Notes: a model not told the origin generated them from the letters alone. 41,921 bases of DNA from Acidobacteriota bacterium (GCA_003223295.1 QHYM01000110.1:1-41921); one strand, 5' to 3'; numbered from the stretch's first letter, positions 8,562 to 16,728 are shown. A program made the numbers and translations.

Positions 8562-9095
8562 ATGAAGACAGCTTGCATTCATTGCGGCGCGGAACATTTG
8601 CTCAAAGATTCGGAATTTGGTGGGCACGCGAAGGTGCAGTTCAAGTGCTCGAAATGCGGCAAAACCACAATTGTAGAGATTAAGCGTCGCACCGATGCTA
8701 CCGTCGTAATGTCTCCGCTTCCTTCCTTCGCGCGCGCCAATGCCACCAGTTTGAACTTGAACCTGCCTCCGCCCGATCCTGGATTGCAGCTTCCCGCAAA
8801 CAAAAATGTTGTTCTCAGCATTCTCTCCGGCCCTTCGAAGGGCCAGAGCCACACGCTCACCAAGCCCCGCGTAGTCATGGGCCGCAAAGGAGCGGATGTT
8901 GCTTTGAACGACCCAGAAATCTCCCGGCATCACTGTTTTCTCGAAGTTCGGGACACCTACATCAATCTGAAGGACATGGATTCAACCAACGGAACATTTT
9001 ATGAAGAGGAACGCGTGCGCGCCGCCATGCTCCGGGACGGAACCGAATTTCGCATCGGCGGAAGCTTGATCCGCGTGACCTTTCAGAAGAAGTAG
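8562..9095 (+). CDS. Zinc-ribbon and FHA-domain protein
   Basis: This is a cytoplasmic protein of 177 residues. Residues 1-40 form a zinc ribbon of the MJ0042 type, with Cys at 5, 8, 29 and 32 (CIHCGA, CSKCGK). A Pro/Asn-rich linker (about 48-78) joins it to an FHA domain at about 80-177. The FHA phosphothreonine-binding residues are present: VVMGRKGADV, PEISRHHCFLEV and DSTNGTFYE. FHA domains read phosphothreonine made by Ser/Thr kinases, so it is probably part of a kinase signalling chain; no kinase gene is in this window. The ATG at 8562 has GAAGGG and GGAG upstream. It is divergent from the TPR/dgt pair. Confidence 0.88.
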   Translation: MKTACIHCGAEHLLKDSEFGGHAKVQFKCSKCGKTTIVEIKRRTDATVVMSPLPSFARANATSLNLNLPPPDPGLQLPANKNVVLSILSGPSKGQSHTLTKPRVVMGRKGADVALNDPEISRHHCFLEVRDTYINLKDMDSTNGTFYEEERVRAAMLRDGTEFRIGGSLIRVTFQKK

Positions 9096-9201
9096 CCTGG
9101 AGCCCAACCTGGCACCACAAACGTTTGGCAGCCCTTCGAGGCGATTCCATCGGTAACTGTTGTGAGATACTAACGCAGATTTCAAACTTTCTCGGAGTGC
9201 G

Positions 9202-9978
9202 ATGAATCGTCTCTCCGCCTGTCTGATTACATCGAACGAGGAACACAACTTGCCGCGCGCATTGCGTTCGCTCGAAGGTGTCGCGGATGAGATCGTCGTC
9301 GTGGATTGCGGAAGCTGGGACCGCACTCAAGAGACTGCACGGGCTCATGAGGCGAAGGTTGTTACACGTGCATGGACGAATTTCGCGGAACAAAAGAACT
9401 TTGCCGCTGCAGCCGCGAGCAATGATTGGATTTTGTCGCTCGACGCGGACGAAGAATTGAGCCCAGAACTTCGGCAGTTTCTTGTTGAGTGGAAGCAGAA
9501 AGAACCGGAATTTGCTGTGTATGAGCTCGCCCGTCGCGCCTGGTACTTGGGCGCATGGATTAAACACTCGGGATGGTATCCGGATTATCAGCGGCGCCTT
9601 TACCGCCGTGGTGCGGCCAGTTTCCAAGGCATTGTTCACGAATCTCTGCGGTTTGAAGGCCCGGCCGGACGGCTGAGAGGAGATTTGTTTCACTACACGA
9701 TTCTTTCGTTCGCTGAGCACGAGGAGAAAGTCGAACGCTATACGACTCTGGCAGCCCGACAAATGTACGCGTCGGGGAAGCGAAACTGGCGCGCGGTTAT
9801 GTGGTTGGCAACGCCTTGGACCTGGTTTCATAGTTTTGTGGTGCGAAGGGGCTTTCTTGACGGTCATCGCGGCTGGCTTATTTCGCGGATGGCAGCACGC
9901 GGAACTTGGCTGAAGTTCAAAAAACTTGGAAAGCTCATTGAGGCAGAACGCCACGGTCCTGCAATGAAAACTCCATGA
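9202..9978 (+). CDS. GT2 glycosyltransferase, WaaE/KdtX-like
   Basis: This is a protein of 258 residues with a single GT-A domain: LSACLITSNEEHNLPRAL at the N-terminus, IVVVDCGSWDRT near 31-42, and the metal-binding DxD at D81-A-D83 (LSLDADEEL). The region GWYPDYQRRLYRR and the ending WFHSFVVRRGFLDG are typical of the WaaE/KdtX branch that adds sugars to the LPS inner core. It is a cytoplasmic, membrane-associated enzyme with an unknown exact donor and acceptor. GGAG precedes the ATG at 9202. Its stop overlaps the next glycosyltransferase (ATGA at 9975-9978), so the two form one translation-coupled unit, probably for lipopolysaccharide or another surface glycan. Confidence 0.87.
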   Translation: MNRLSACLITSNEEHNLPRALRSLEGVADEIVVVDCGSWDRTQETARAHEAKVVTRAWTNFAEQKNFAAAAASNDWILSLDADEELSPELRQFLVEWKQKEPEFAVYELARRAWYLGAWIKHSGWYPDYQRRLYRRGAASFQGIVHESLRFEGPAGRLRGDLFHYTILSFAEHEEKVERYTTLAARQMYASGKRNWRAVMWLATPWTWFHSFVVRRGFLDGHRGWLISRMAARGTWLKFKKLGKLIEAERHGPAMKTP

Positions 9979-11069
9979 AAGTGCTCTATGTAGACCTGGA
10001 GCGCGAATGGCGCGGCGGCCAGAGTCAGGCCCTGCTGACCGTCACAGGACTGCGGGCCTGCGGCCATGACGCGCACTTGCTGGCGGTGGGCGGTTCCCCA
10101 CTTGCACGAAGAGCGGAGGCTGCCGGCGTTCCAGTCCACGTCGTCGGAACAAGCGCGCGGAGAATTGTCGCTGCCCATCTTCTTCGCCGGTTGCTCGCGC
10201 AACAAAAATTTGAGTTGCTCCACGCAAATGAGCCGCATGCGCTGACTTCCATTTGGTTGGCGGGAAGCCACGGAAAAGCGGCAGTGGTTATGTCGAGAAG
10301 AGTGGCATATCCGCTGGGGCGGAGTCTGGTAGCTCGAAAACGGTACGAGAGCGCACAGCGAATCATCGCCATTTCCCGGTTTGTGGCGAAGAGTGTGCTT
10401 GACTCCGGCGTTCTCCCCGAGAAGGTAGAAATCGTTTACGAGGGCGTAGAAGTGCCCCCTGCAGTGACGCAGGAAGCAAGGCGACTTGCACGGATGCGAT
10501 GGAGAGTCGGTGATTCCGAGCAGCTTCTTGGCTGCGTCGGCTACCTGCTGCCGGAAAAAGGGCAGGAGTTTGTCGTGCGCGCACTGGCTTCTGCGCGCGC
10601 GACCTTCCTCGGCGCCCGATTGCTCTTGGCCGGTGACGGGCCTTGCCGCGAAAAGTTGGAGTTCCTGGTCCGCGACCAGGGACTGCAGGATGCCGTCATT
10701 TTTGCTGGATTCATTCAGGAAGTGTCCCAAGCCTATGCGGCCCTGGATGCGTTCCTGTTCCCCTCCCTCGCTGAACCACTGGGCACTTCCCTACTGGCGG
10801 CGATGGCTTGGGGTCTTCCGGTGTTGGCCGTAGCGAGCGGAGGCGTCCCCGAATACGTCGAAGACAGCGAAACGGGATTGCTGTTGGCTCAGCCTGACCC
10901 GGGCCTGTTCTCGGCTGGGATATTGCGCCTCCTGAGCGAGCCGGAATTCGCGAAGCGTCTTGGTGGAGCAGCCAGAAACTCGATTCAAAGGCGTTTCACG
11001 GCGGACCGCATGGTGAGAAACACGCTCCGCGTTTACGAGGACGTCCTCAAGAAGTACCGGAAGGCGTGA
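9975..11069 (+). CDS. GT4 glycosyltransferase, probable LPS/surface glycan
   Basis: This is a protein of 364 residues with a GT-B fold. The N-terminal half opens MKVLYVDLEREWRGGQSQAL, with the glycine-rich loop that binds acceptor. The C-terminal half has GCVGYLLPEKGQEFVVRAL, RLLLAGDGPCREKLE and SLAEPLGTSLLAAMAWGLPV. In the usual E-x7-E motif of GT4 enzymes the second Glu is replaced by Ala (EPLGTSLLA), which is a tolerated but noteworthy variation. It is coupled to the GT2 gene by a four-base overlap, and the pair likely builds one oligosaccharide. Donor and acceptor cannot be read from sequence. Confidence 0.87.
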   Translation: MKVLYVDLEREWRGGQSQALLTVTGLRACGHDAHLLAVGGSPLARRAEAAGVPVHVVGTSARRIVAAHLLRRLLAQQKFELLHANEPHALTSIWLAGSHGKAAVVMSRRVAYPLGRSLVARKRYESAQRIIAISRFVAKSVLDSGVLPEKVEIVYEGVEVPPAVTQEARRLARMRWRVGDSEQLLGCVGYLLPEKGQEFVVRALASARATFLGARLLLAGDGPCREKLEFLVRDQGLQDAVIFAGFIQEVSQAYAALDAFLFPSLAEPLGTSLLAAMAWGLPVLAVASGGVPEYVEDSETGLLLAQPDPGLFSAGILRLLSEPEFAKRLGGAARNSIQRRFTADRMVRNTLRVYEDVLKKYRKA

Positions 11070-11139
11070 ACTCCACGGACCTCACCGCGGTTCAGCACAC
11101 CGTTCTGAACAACGCACAGGTCCGGGAAAATAAGGCGGC

Positions 11140-11189
11140 AAAAAAGGATGAAGCGCTTGGCAGTTCGTTTGCTTCCGCCAAGCGCTTCA
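11140..11189 (-). terminator. Terminator-type hairpin between convergent units
   Basis: A perfect 13-base stem (11149-11161 with 11177-11189, arms TGAAGCGCTTGGC and its complement) encloses a 15-base loop. On the minus strand the stem is followed by TCC and six T (complement of 11140-11145), the layout of a Rho-independent terminator for the GGDEF/PilZ unit. On the plus strand the downstream sequence is AAACTTTCTTG, a weaker T-rich stretch, so it may also end the glycosyltransferase transcript. Confidence 0.75.
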
Positions 11190-11275
11190 AACTTTCTTGT
11201 AACTTTGCGCTAGTAATCTGACTTCTCTCTTGTTCCAGGCGTTTCCCTCCTATCCGCTCGCCGCTTTGCGTCAAG

Positions 11276-11593
11276 CTATTTTGGGGATTGAACAACCCAT
11301 CGCCCTTTCGGATTGAGGAACTCCACGCCAATCGCAAAGCCGTCGCCTTGCAACGATTGGCAGTAGGCTACTCGTGCCGAGGAGCGAAACTCTCCGGTGC
11401 GCGAGGCGAACTTCAACGGTTCGCCTTGTTCCCATCGGCGCGCGCTGATGACCCGCGCGCCACGCGCGCTCACATTCTCCGTAAATGTCGACTCCGAACC
11501 TGGCGCCTCGCGATGCCCATCGATAAGCACGGGAATTTCCATCAAAATGCGCTTCTCGGCCCGGTGAAACACGAATTTGGTCTTGAGAAGCAT
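11276..11593 (-). CDS. PilZ-domain c-di-GMP receptor
   Basis: This is a protein of 105 residues made of one PilZ domain. The c-di-GMP-binding signature is present: RAEKR (RxxxR) near residue 11, and ENVSARGARV, matching the (D/N)xSxxG motif. The barrel ends with GFAIGVEFLNPKGRW. Stand-alone PilZ proteins pass the second messenger on to motility, secretion or polysaccharide machinery. The start ATG at 11593 is 15 bases after the stop of the diguanylate cyclase gene, so producer and receptor are very likely co-transcribed and terminated at the hairpin at 11140-11189. Confidence 0.88.
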   Translation of the reverse strand: MLLKTKFVFHRAEKRILMEIPVLIDGHREAPGSESTFTENVSARGARVISARRWEQGEPLKFASRTGEFRSSARVAYCQSLQGDGFAIGVEFLNPKGRWVVQSPK

Positions 11594-11608
11594 TTCGAAT
11601 GGTCATCC

Positions 11609-12967
11609 TCACAGGCACGCGGCAATGCGCGCGAGGTTTTGCACGCTGCTCCGGCCCCCGTGCTTCATGACGTAAAGGGCGCGGTCTGCGGAGCCGAGAA
11701 GTTTTTCCGGTGTGTCGCCGTCCTCGGGAAAAGCGGCAACGCCCGCGCTAACCGACAGCGCCGGAACTTCGGTTTCTGCCGCCAGCCGCTCGCGAATGCG
11801 CGTAACCACTCGCGTAGAAATGTCCTTGCTGGCCTCCGGAAGAACCAGCGCGAATTCATCGCCGCCGTAACGCGCCGGCGTATCAATCGCCCGTGAATGA
11901 TTGCGCAGAACTTTGCCGATGCGGACCAGCGCGCGGCTCCCAGTAAGATGTCCGTACTGATCGTTGACGGTCTTCAAGCCGTCCATGTCGAGCAGCACAA
12001 CGCTGAACGGGCGTTGCGTGCGGCGCGAACGGTCCAACTCCGCCTCCAGAACGCTGATGAGGCGGCGGTAATTTGCAAGCCCCGTGAGCGGATCGCTTAC
12101 CGCCATGGTCCGCACTTGTTCAAACAAACGAGCTTGGTCCAGCAAAGCTCCCCCGAGCATCACCACGTAGCTGAACGTCTTACTCAACTCGGCGAGAAAA
12201 AACGGTCCATCAAAAAGCTGCCGCGAAAACGCTGCGGAGACGTGGCAGATCGCGTTCAGCGAAGCCACGATAAGCAGCGAATAGTCGAAAAGGCTTGCGC
12301 TGCTTTTCTTTTCCTTCTCGTTCTTGATGCGCTGGCCGAAGCACACAGCCGCGATCAAGTAAAGCCCCGCCGGGAGCAGGTCCCAGGGGCGGGACAAAAT
12401 GTTCTTCGCGTTGGCAACCGGTGCAGCCGGAGCGGCTAGAAACGCGGCGCTGGTCAAATACGCTGCCACCGCCACAACAAGCAGAACGGCGGCGGTTTCC
12501 TTGCTCGGTTTCCGCGCCGTGGGCATGTAGCGCTCCACGGCAAGCGCGGCCAGGAGCAGGACCGCGAGCAAAGTTCGGCTTACCATCCACCCCAGCGGAA
12601 CTCGCGAGAGTGCCAGTGTTCCATCATTGAGGGCGCCATTGAGTCCGAAGTAGCCGATGGTCTCGATGATTCCCGAGAGCACAAATCCGAAGGAGAGGAT
12701 CAACGCCGTCCGGTCGTGAGTGCCGCGGAACCGCACCAGGGCATTCGCCGCATAGCAGTAACAGAGAAGCGTCCCGCCAACTTCGAGGTAGAGATAGGCT
12801 TGCGGGGAAGCCGCAACCGCAGTTTGCCGCGAGTAGAAGATTGCAGCCAGGAGAAGGGTTACCAGAGTCAGCCCGGTGGCAAACAGGAAGCGCGAACGAA
12901 AACTCCGCGAGGAAAGCGCCTCGCGGCTGCTTCCGAGAAACCCGCTGATACTGGCCCAACTCCCCAC
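11609..12967 (-). CDS. Membrane diguanylate cyclase (MASE-like 8-TM sensor plus GGDEF)
   Basis: I chose the GTG at 12967 (452 residues); the frame is open to 13207, but the extra stretch shows no family features. The N-terminal half has about eight hydrophobic segments (for example FLFATGLTLVTLLLAAIFY and VVAVAAYLTSAAFLA), a MASE-type integral membrane sensor of unidentified signal. The C-terminal half begins DPLTGLANYRRLISVLEAEL and carries the intact catalytic YGGDEF (codons at 11852-11869). The product-inhibition I-site RAID stands five residues before GGDEF, so the enzyme should be active and feedback-controlled. It makes c-di-GMP from two GTP at the inner membrane. It is directly upstream of the PilZ receptor gene. 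Confidence 0.88.
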   Translation of the reverse strand: MGSWASISGFLGSSREALSSRSFRSRFLFATGLTLVTLLLAAIFYSRQTAVAASPQAYLYLEVGGTLLCYCYAANALVRFRGTHDRTALILSFGFVLSGIIETIGYFGLNGALNDGTLALSRVPLGWMVSRTLLAVLLLAALAVERYMPTARKPSKETAAVLLVVAVAAYLTSAAFLAAPAAPVANAKNILSRPWDLLPAGLYLIAAVCFGQRIKNEKEKKSSASLFDYSLLIVASLNAICHVSAAFSRQLFDGPFFLAELSKTFSYVVMLGGALLDQARLFEQVRTMAVSDPLTGLANYRRLISVLEAELDRSRRTQRPFSVVLLDMDGLKTVNDQYGHLTGSRALVRIGKVLRNHSRAIDTPARYGGDEFALVLPEASKDISTRVVTRIRERLAAETEVPALSVSAGVAAFPEDGDTPEKLLGSADRALYVMKHGGRSSVQNLARIAACL

Positions 12968-13361
12968 AAAATCCCCCAAATACCTAAGAAAAACGGCCAA
13001 CTGACAGAGAAAGCAAGTTTGTGCCCTTTCTTGCGGTGAAAGAGCGGCCTCGTAAGATATTGAAAACACATAGATTACTGTGGTAAGCGGAGAGAGGGAG
13101 AAAAGTGTAGGAACGGGCGAGACAAGCCTCCTGGTCCGCGAATTTCCACTTTCGGGCGCTATCATCTTGTGTTTCGTTAGAGTTACCGGGCAGAGGACCA
13201 GTATCACTGAGATTTTGCCGGATGTCTCAGCTTGAGACAGTTCTCAACCCTTGAAACAGAGAGGCCGTAAGCTAGCTTGTGGCGCAAGCTAGTCACCGGA
13301 TTAGAGTGGTTTGCCCTACAAAGTCGAGGCAGTCGCTAGAGAGTGGATCGAGTCGCAAAAC

Positions 13362-13595
13362 CTACAGCTTGGGCTTGGGGGGAGGGAGTTCTCGCGCGAT
13401 TACCGTGTCGGAAAAGCCGGAAGTCTTATGCGAGCCGTCGCAGAAGGGCTTGTTCGCGGAGTGGCCGCAGCGGCACAGCGACACGATCGTGCGCCCGGCC
13501 AGCTCGAAAGGTGCTCCCTGAGGGTCCACGATTTCGAAATCGCCTTCGACGCGAATCGATCCGTTGCTATTGATGGTGATCTTGGTTGCCGCCAT
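13362..13595 (-). CDS. CDGSH iron-sulfur domain protein
   Basis: This is a small soluble protein of 77 residues. The complete [2Fe-2S] ligand set of the CDGSH (mitoNEET-like) family is present: C41, C43, C52 and H56, in the pattern CRCGHSANKPFCDGSH. The N-terminal half (ITINSNGSIRVEGDFEIVD) is the usual beta cap. These clusters are redox-active and labile. It starts 48 bases after the moeZ stop and is the last gene of the cysteine operon cysM-mec-cysO-moeZ. Its ATG at 13595 has AGGAG upstream. A role in electron or cluster supply to the sulfur pathway is inference from position only. Confidence 0.9.
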   Translation of the reverse strand: MAATKITINSNGSIRVEGDFEIVDPQGAPFELAGRTIVSLCRCGHSANKPFCDGSHKTSGFSDTVIARELPPPKPKL

Positions 13596-13643
13596 TTTTT
13601 CTCCTGCGCAATTGAGAATGCGTCTAAAGGAATACTCCGCTCT

Positions 13644-14828
13644 TTAGTATTTGGGAACCGACGGGTCGACCTCATCGGACCAGGCGAGGATGCCGCCTTT
13701 TAGGTTGAGAACTTTGCGGAACCCTGCTTTGCGCAAAAAGTCCACGGCTTCAGCGGAACGCTTGCCGCTGCGGCAATGCGCGACGATTTCCTGTGAGGAA
13801 TCGAGTTCGTGCACGCGCCGCGGCAATTCGCCGAGCGGAATCAGGCGGCCTTTGAGATTGCAAATTTGAAATTCGTGCGGCTCGCGCACATCGAGAATGA
13901 AAAGATCATCTCCGCGATCAATCCGGGACTTCAGCTCGCGCGGAGTAATTTCCGGCACCTGCACGTTTGGCGCTGGAGCTTCTTCCCCGCGCACGCCACA
14001 GAATTCGTAGTAGTCGATGAGTTTCGTGATCGTGCGATGCGAACCGCACATGGGGCAGTTCGGATTTTTGCGCAACTTGAGTTCGCGGAAACGCATTCCC
14101 AGCGCATCGAACAAGAGCAAGCGGCCAATGAGGTGATCGCCGCTGCCGAGAATCAATTTGATGGTTTCCATGGCTTGAATCGAGCCGACGATCCCGGGAA
14201 GAACGCCGAGCACTCCGCCTTCGGCGCAAGACGGTACCAGCCCCGGGGGAGGCGGTTCCGGATAAAGGCAGCGGTAGCATGGACCATCCGGCATGCCAAA
14301 AACCGTGACTTGCCCCTCGAAACGGAAAATGGAGCCGTAGACATTAGGCTTGCCGAGAAGGATGCACGCGTCGTTCACAAGATAGCGCGTCGGGAAATTG
14401 TCCGTGCCATCGACGATGATGTCGAAGTCCTTGAACAGTTCGAGCGCATTCGCGCTAGTTAATTGCACTTCGATGGACTCGATCTGAATGTCCGGATTGA
14501 GATTGGAAAGACGCGCGCGAGCCGCCTGGCTCTTGGGCCTACCGACGTCGCTGGTGCCAAAAGTAACCTGGCGCTGAAGGTTCGTGAAATCCACGACATC
14601 GAAATCGACAAGGCCGAGCTTGCCCACACCCGCCGCGGCAAGATACAAACCGAGCGGCGCGCCTAGTCCACCGGTCCCGATAAGCAAAACCTTGGCGTTC
14701 TTCAGCTTGAGCTGCCCCTCCATGCCGACCTCCGGCATGATGAGATGGCGGCTGTAACGCAGAATCTCTTCTTTGGAAAGACTGGCAGCCGGTTTAGTGC
14801 CGGGCTGCGTTTGAGTGCTTGTGGCCAT
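13644..14828 (-). CDS. moeZ: MoeZ: ThiF/MoeB-type adenylyltransferase with rhodanese domain
   Basis: The protein has 394 residues, typical of the two-domain MoeZ/MoeBR type. It activates the C-terminal glycine of a ubiquitin-like sulfur carrier with ATP and then loads sulfur to give a thiocarboxylate. The ThiF domain (about 20-265) has the nucleotide loop GTGGLGAP (51-58), DFDVVDFTNLQRQ, GTDN with D140, and zinc cysteines C184, C187, C258 and C261. C201 in PSCAEGG lies at the E1-type cysteine. The rhodanese domain (about 292-392) has its active-site cysteine C352 in HCRSGKRS. It lies 109 bases after cysO in the operon. The natural partner is therefore the adjacent carrier; it could also serve MoaD in molybdopterin synthesis. 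Confidence 0.93.
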   Translation of the reverse strand: MATSTQTQPGTKPAASLSKEEILRYSRHLIMPEVGMEGQLKLKNAKVLLIGTGGLGAPLGLYLAAAGVGKLGLVDFDVVDFTNLQRQVTFGTSDVGRPKSQAARARLSNLNPDIQIESIEVQLTSANALELFKDFDIIVDGTDNFPTRYLVNDACILLGKPNVYGSIFRFEGQVTVFGMPDGPCYRCLYPEPPPPGLVPSCAEGGVLGVLPGIVGSIQAMETIKLILGSGDHLIGRLLLFDALGMRFRELKLRKNPNCPMCGSHRTITKLIDYYEFCGVRGEEAPAPNVQVPEITPRELKSRIDRGDDLFILDVREPHEFQICNLKGRLIPLGELPRRVHELDSSQEIVAHCRSGKRSAEAVDFLRKAGFRKVLNLKGGILAWSDEVDPSVPKY

Positions 14829-14937
14829 TGCGATTCCCTGCCCCTCTGGATTCCTTCAGAATAGCAAAAATTCAGGACAAAAGACTTCTGAGCAAAGGTT
14901 ATCTACGGTAAGAAGCGCGTTTCGCTGGACCGGAGAC

Positions 14938-15225
14938 TTAGCAGGAACAACAACCGCCCGCAATAGAGGGAATGATGCTGATTGTGTCGCCGTCCTTGGT
15001 CACCGTGTTCTCTTTGGCGAGATAGCGAATGTCTTCGTCATTCACATAGACATTGACGAAGCTGCGCAGCCGGCCATCCTCGGTGAACAAGTGCTTGCGC
15101 AGATCGGCGTATTGCGTTGTGAGATGGCCGAGCGCTTCGCCAACCGTTCCGGCGTTGAACTCCGCGGAAGCCCGCTTCCCCGCGTACGGGCGAAGCGGCG
15201 TCGGGATCATGACTTTCACGGGCAT
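14938..15225 (-). CDS. cysO: CysO-like sulfur carrier (ThiS/MoaD family) with C-terminal GGCCSC
   Basis: This is a ubiquitin-like protein of 95 residues (MPVKVMIPTPLRPYAGKR, then DGRLRSFVNVYVNDEDIR and GDTISIIPSIAGG). GGAGGAG precedes its ATG at 15225. Ordinary carriers end in the Gly-Gly that is adenylated; here Gly90-Gly91 is followed by Cys-Cys-Ser-Cys and then a TAA stop. The tail (codons 14941-14952) must therefore be removed before activation, and the neighbouring JAMM protease is the obvious candidate. In Pseudomonas the QbsE carrier (GG-Cys-Phe) is trimmed in this way by QbsD, and in Wolinella HcyS by HcyD. Gene order assigns it to cysteine synthesis rather than molybdopterin or thiamine. 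Confidence 0.9.
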   Translation of the reverse strand: MPVKVMIPTPLRPYAGKRASAEFNAGTVGEALGHLTTQYADLRKHLFTEDGRLRSFVNVYVNDEDIRYLAKENTVTKDGDTISIIPSIAGGCCSC

Positions 15226-15289
15226 GAATATGCTCCTCCAAGAACCCTGAAGAAAAATCGCCGTTTTAAGAACCGGCCATTACAAAATT

Positions 15290-15754
15290 CTAAACTGCCG
15301 CGCGATGGCGAATCTCGATTCCCTCCGGCGAAAAAGCCTGGCGATCATCGTTCAGACGCCACGAGGTCATCTCCTGCGGCGCGCCATTGTGCACGCTAAC
15401 GATGACATAGCTATACCACGGCCAGGCATGCTCGCGGTCATAGTCGCTGGGCCGAGCGGGATGATCCGGATGCGAATGGTACCAGCCTATCACTTCAAGC
15501 CCCTGGGCCTGCGCAGCCTTGTCCGCCTCGAGCACGTCTTGACCGGTCACCGAAAAGCGGTTGCGGGGCGAATCGTCGCGGCGATTCACCAGCGGAAAGA
15601 GCCCGAGTACTTCGCGCACGGCTTCGGAATCCGTGGCTTCCAAATCGCGCCCCAACAGAGCTCCGCAACATTCATGGGGATACGTTTCCGCGCCATGCAC
15701 GCGGATTTTCTCCGCCAAGTGACTGCTGATCCACAACGTAGATTCGTCCGCCAT
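15290..15754 (-). CDS. mec: Mec-type JAMM/MPN+ metalloprotease
   Basis: The protein has 154 residues from the ATG at 15754; the frame is open to 15868 but that part overlaps cysM, and the ATG lies only two bases after the cysM stop. The JAMM zinc motif is complete: E28 in PHECCG, then H93 and H95 in WYHSHPDHPARPSDYD, with S103 and D106 (HxH-x7-S-x2-D). In the mycobacterial pathway Mec cleaves the CysO-cysteine adduct and frees cysteine. Here it may also cut the GG-CCSC tail of the carrier to mature it. It acts in the cytoplasm. Position between cysM and cysO strongly supports this function. Confidence 0.92.
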   Translation of the reverse strand: MADESTLWISSHLAEKIRVHGAETYPHECCGALLGRDLEATDSEAVREVLGLFPLVNRRDDSPRNRFSVTGQDVLEADKAAQAQGLEVIGWYHSHPDHPARPSDYDREHAWPWYSYVIVSVHNGAPQEMTSWRLNDDRQAFSPEGIEIRHRAAV

Positions 15755-15756
15755 GG

Positions 15757-16728
15757 TTAATCTTCGTCCCAGAACCGTTCGTTCAGGTACTTGGACGCAG
15801 AATCCGCAAAAACCGTGACTATCAGCGCTTGCTGCTGCTTGGGAATGCGCGCGGCAACCTCGAAGCAACCTAGCAGCGCCGCCGCTGAGCTGGGGCTGAC
15901 CAACAAGCCCTCTTCGCGCGCGAGGCGCTTCACCATCCGATAAGCCTCTTCCGAAGAAACCGGTAGATTCTCATCGGCGAGCCGGTCATCGTAAATCGCG
16001 GGGCGCATTGCAGTTTCCATGTGCTTCCAGCCCTCCAACCCGTGGAAGGAACCATCGGGCTGAAGACTCACGCAGCGTATCTGGGGATTCAGCTCCTTCA
16101 ACCGCCGCGTGGTACCTACAAACGTTCCGCTGGTGCCCAGTCCAGCGACGAAATAAGTGACGCGGCCGGAAGTCTGCTCCCAGATTTCATTTGCGGTGGT
16201 GCGGTAATGCGCCTGCCAGTTCGCCGGATTGCTGTATTGGTCGGCGTAGAAGTATTTGTCAGGCTCCGCAGCCACGATCTCGTGTACTTTGCGAATCGCA
16301 CCGTCGGTACCTTCGTCGCCCGGAGTAATCACCAACTCTGCACCATACGCCGCCAAGATGCGCTTGCGCTCGTGCGAAGCGCTATCCGGCAGGCAAAGCT
16401 TCACGGGATAGCCCATCGTAGCGCCAATCATGGCATAGGCGATGCCGGTATTACCGCTGGTGGCGTCAATGATGGTCTTGCCGGGTGTTAGCGCACCGCT
16501 GGCGATCCCCGCATGGATCATGCTGAGCGCTGGCCGGTCCTTCACTGATCCGCCTGGGTTGAACCATTCGGCCTTGGCATAGAACTCGACGTTCGAGAAC
16601 TTGCTGGCGATACGCTCCAAGCGAAGAAGCGGCGTGTTGCCAATGCGGTCCAGCAAAGATTCGCCCAAACGGCTCGGCTGAGTCGTTGATTCGTGGGCAG
16701 ATGCGGCGATTTGACCGGTAATAGCCAT
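15757..16728 (-). CDS. cysM: CysM: PLP-dependent cysteine synthase using the protein-bound thiocarboxylate
   Basis: The protein has 323 residues and a fold-type II PLP enzyme signature: the PLP lysine K63 in NPGGSVKDRPAL, the phosphate- or substrate-binding SGNTG at 90-94, and the glycine loop GLGTSGTFVG. It should add O-phosphoserine or O-acetylserine to the sulfur of the CysO thiocarboxylate, or to free sulfide. In actinobacterial CysM the donor is O-phosphoserine; which donor is used here is not decidable by eye. It is the first gene of the operon cysM-mec-cysO-moeZ-CDGSH, separated from mec by two bases. The region upstream (16729-16891) is divergent from the gene at 16892. Confidence 0.92.
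   Translation of the reverse strand: MAITGQIAASAHESTTQPSRLGESLLDRIGNTPLLRLERIASKFSNVEFYAKAEWFNPGGSVKDRPALSMIHAGIASGALTPGKTIIDATSGNTGIAYAMIGATMGYPVKLCLPDSASHERKRILAAYGAELVITPGDEGTDGAIRKVHEIVAAEPDKYFYADQYSNPANWQAHYRTTANEIWEQTSGRVTYFVAGLGTSGTFVGTTRRLKELNPQIRCVSLQPDGSFHGLEGWKHMETAMRPAIYDDRLADENLPVSSEEAYRMVKRLAREEGLLVSPSSAAALLGCFEVAARIPKQQQALIVTVFADSASKYLNERFWDED

Noticed and set aside
13272-13292. Eight-base inverted repeat (CTAGCTTG and complement) after the CDGSH gene
   Set aside because: No T tract on either strand and a short stem; it may be a weak terminator or chance, so it is not listed as a feature.
13644-15225. Assigning moeZ and the ThiS/MoaD-like gene to molybdopterin or thiamine synthesis
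   Set aside because: The neighbours are mec and cysM, no moaE/thiG is present, and the GG-tail needs a protease; cysteine synthesis explains the context better.
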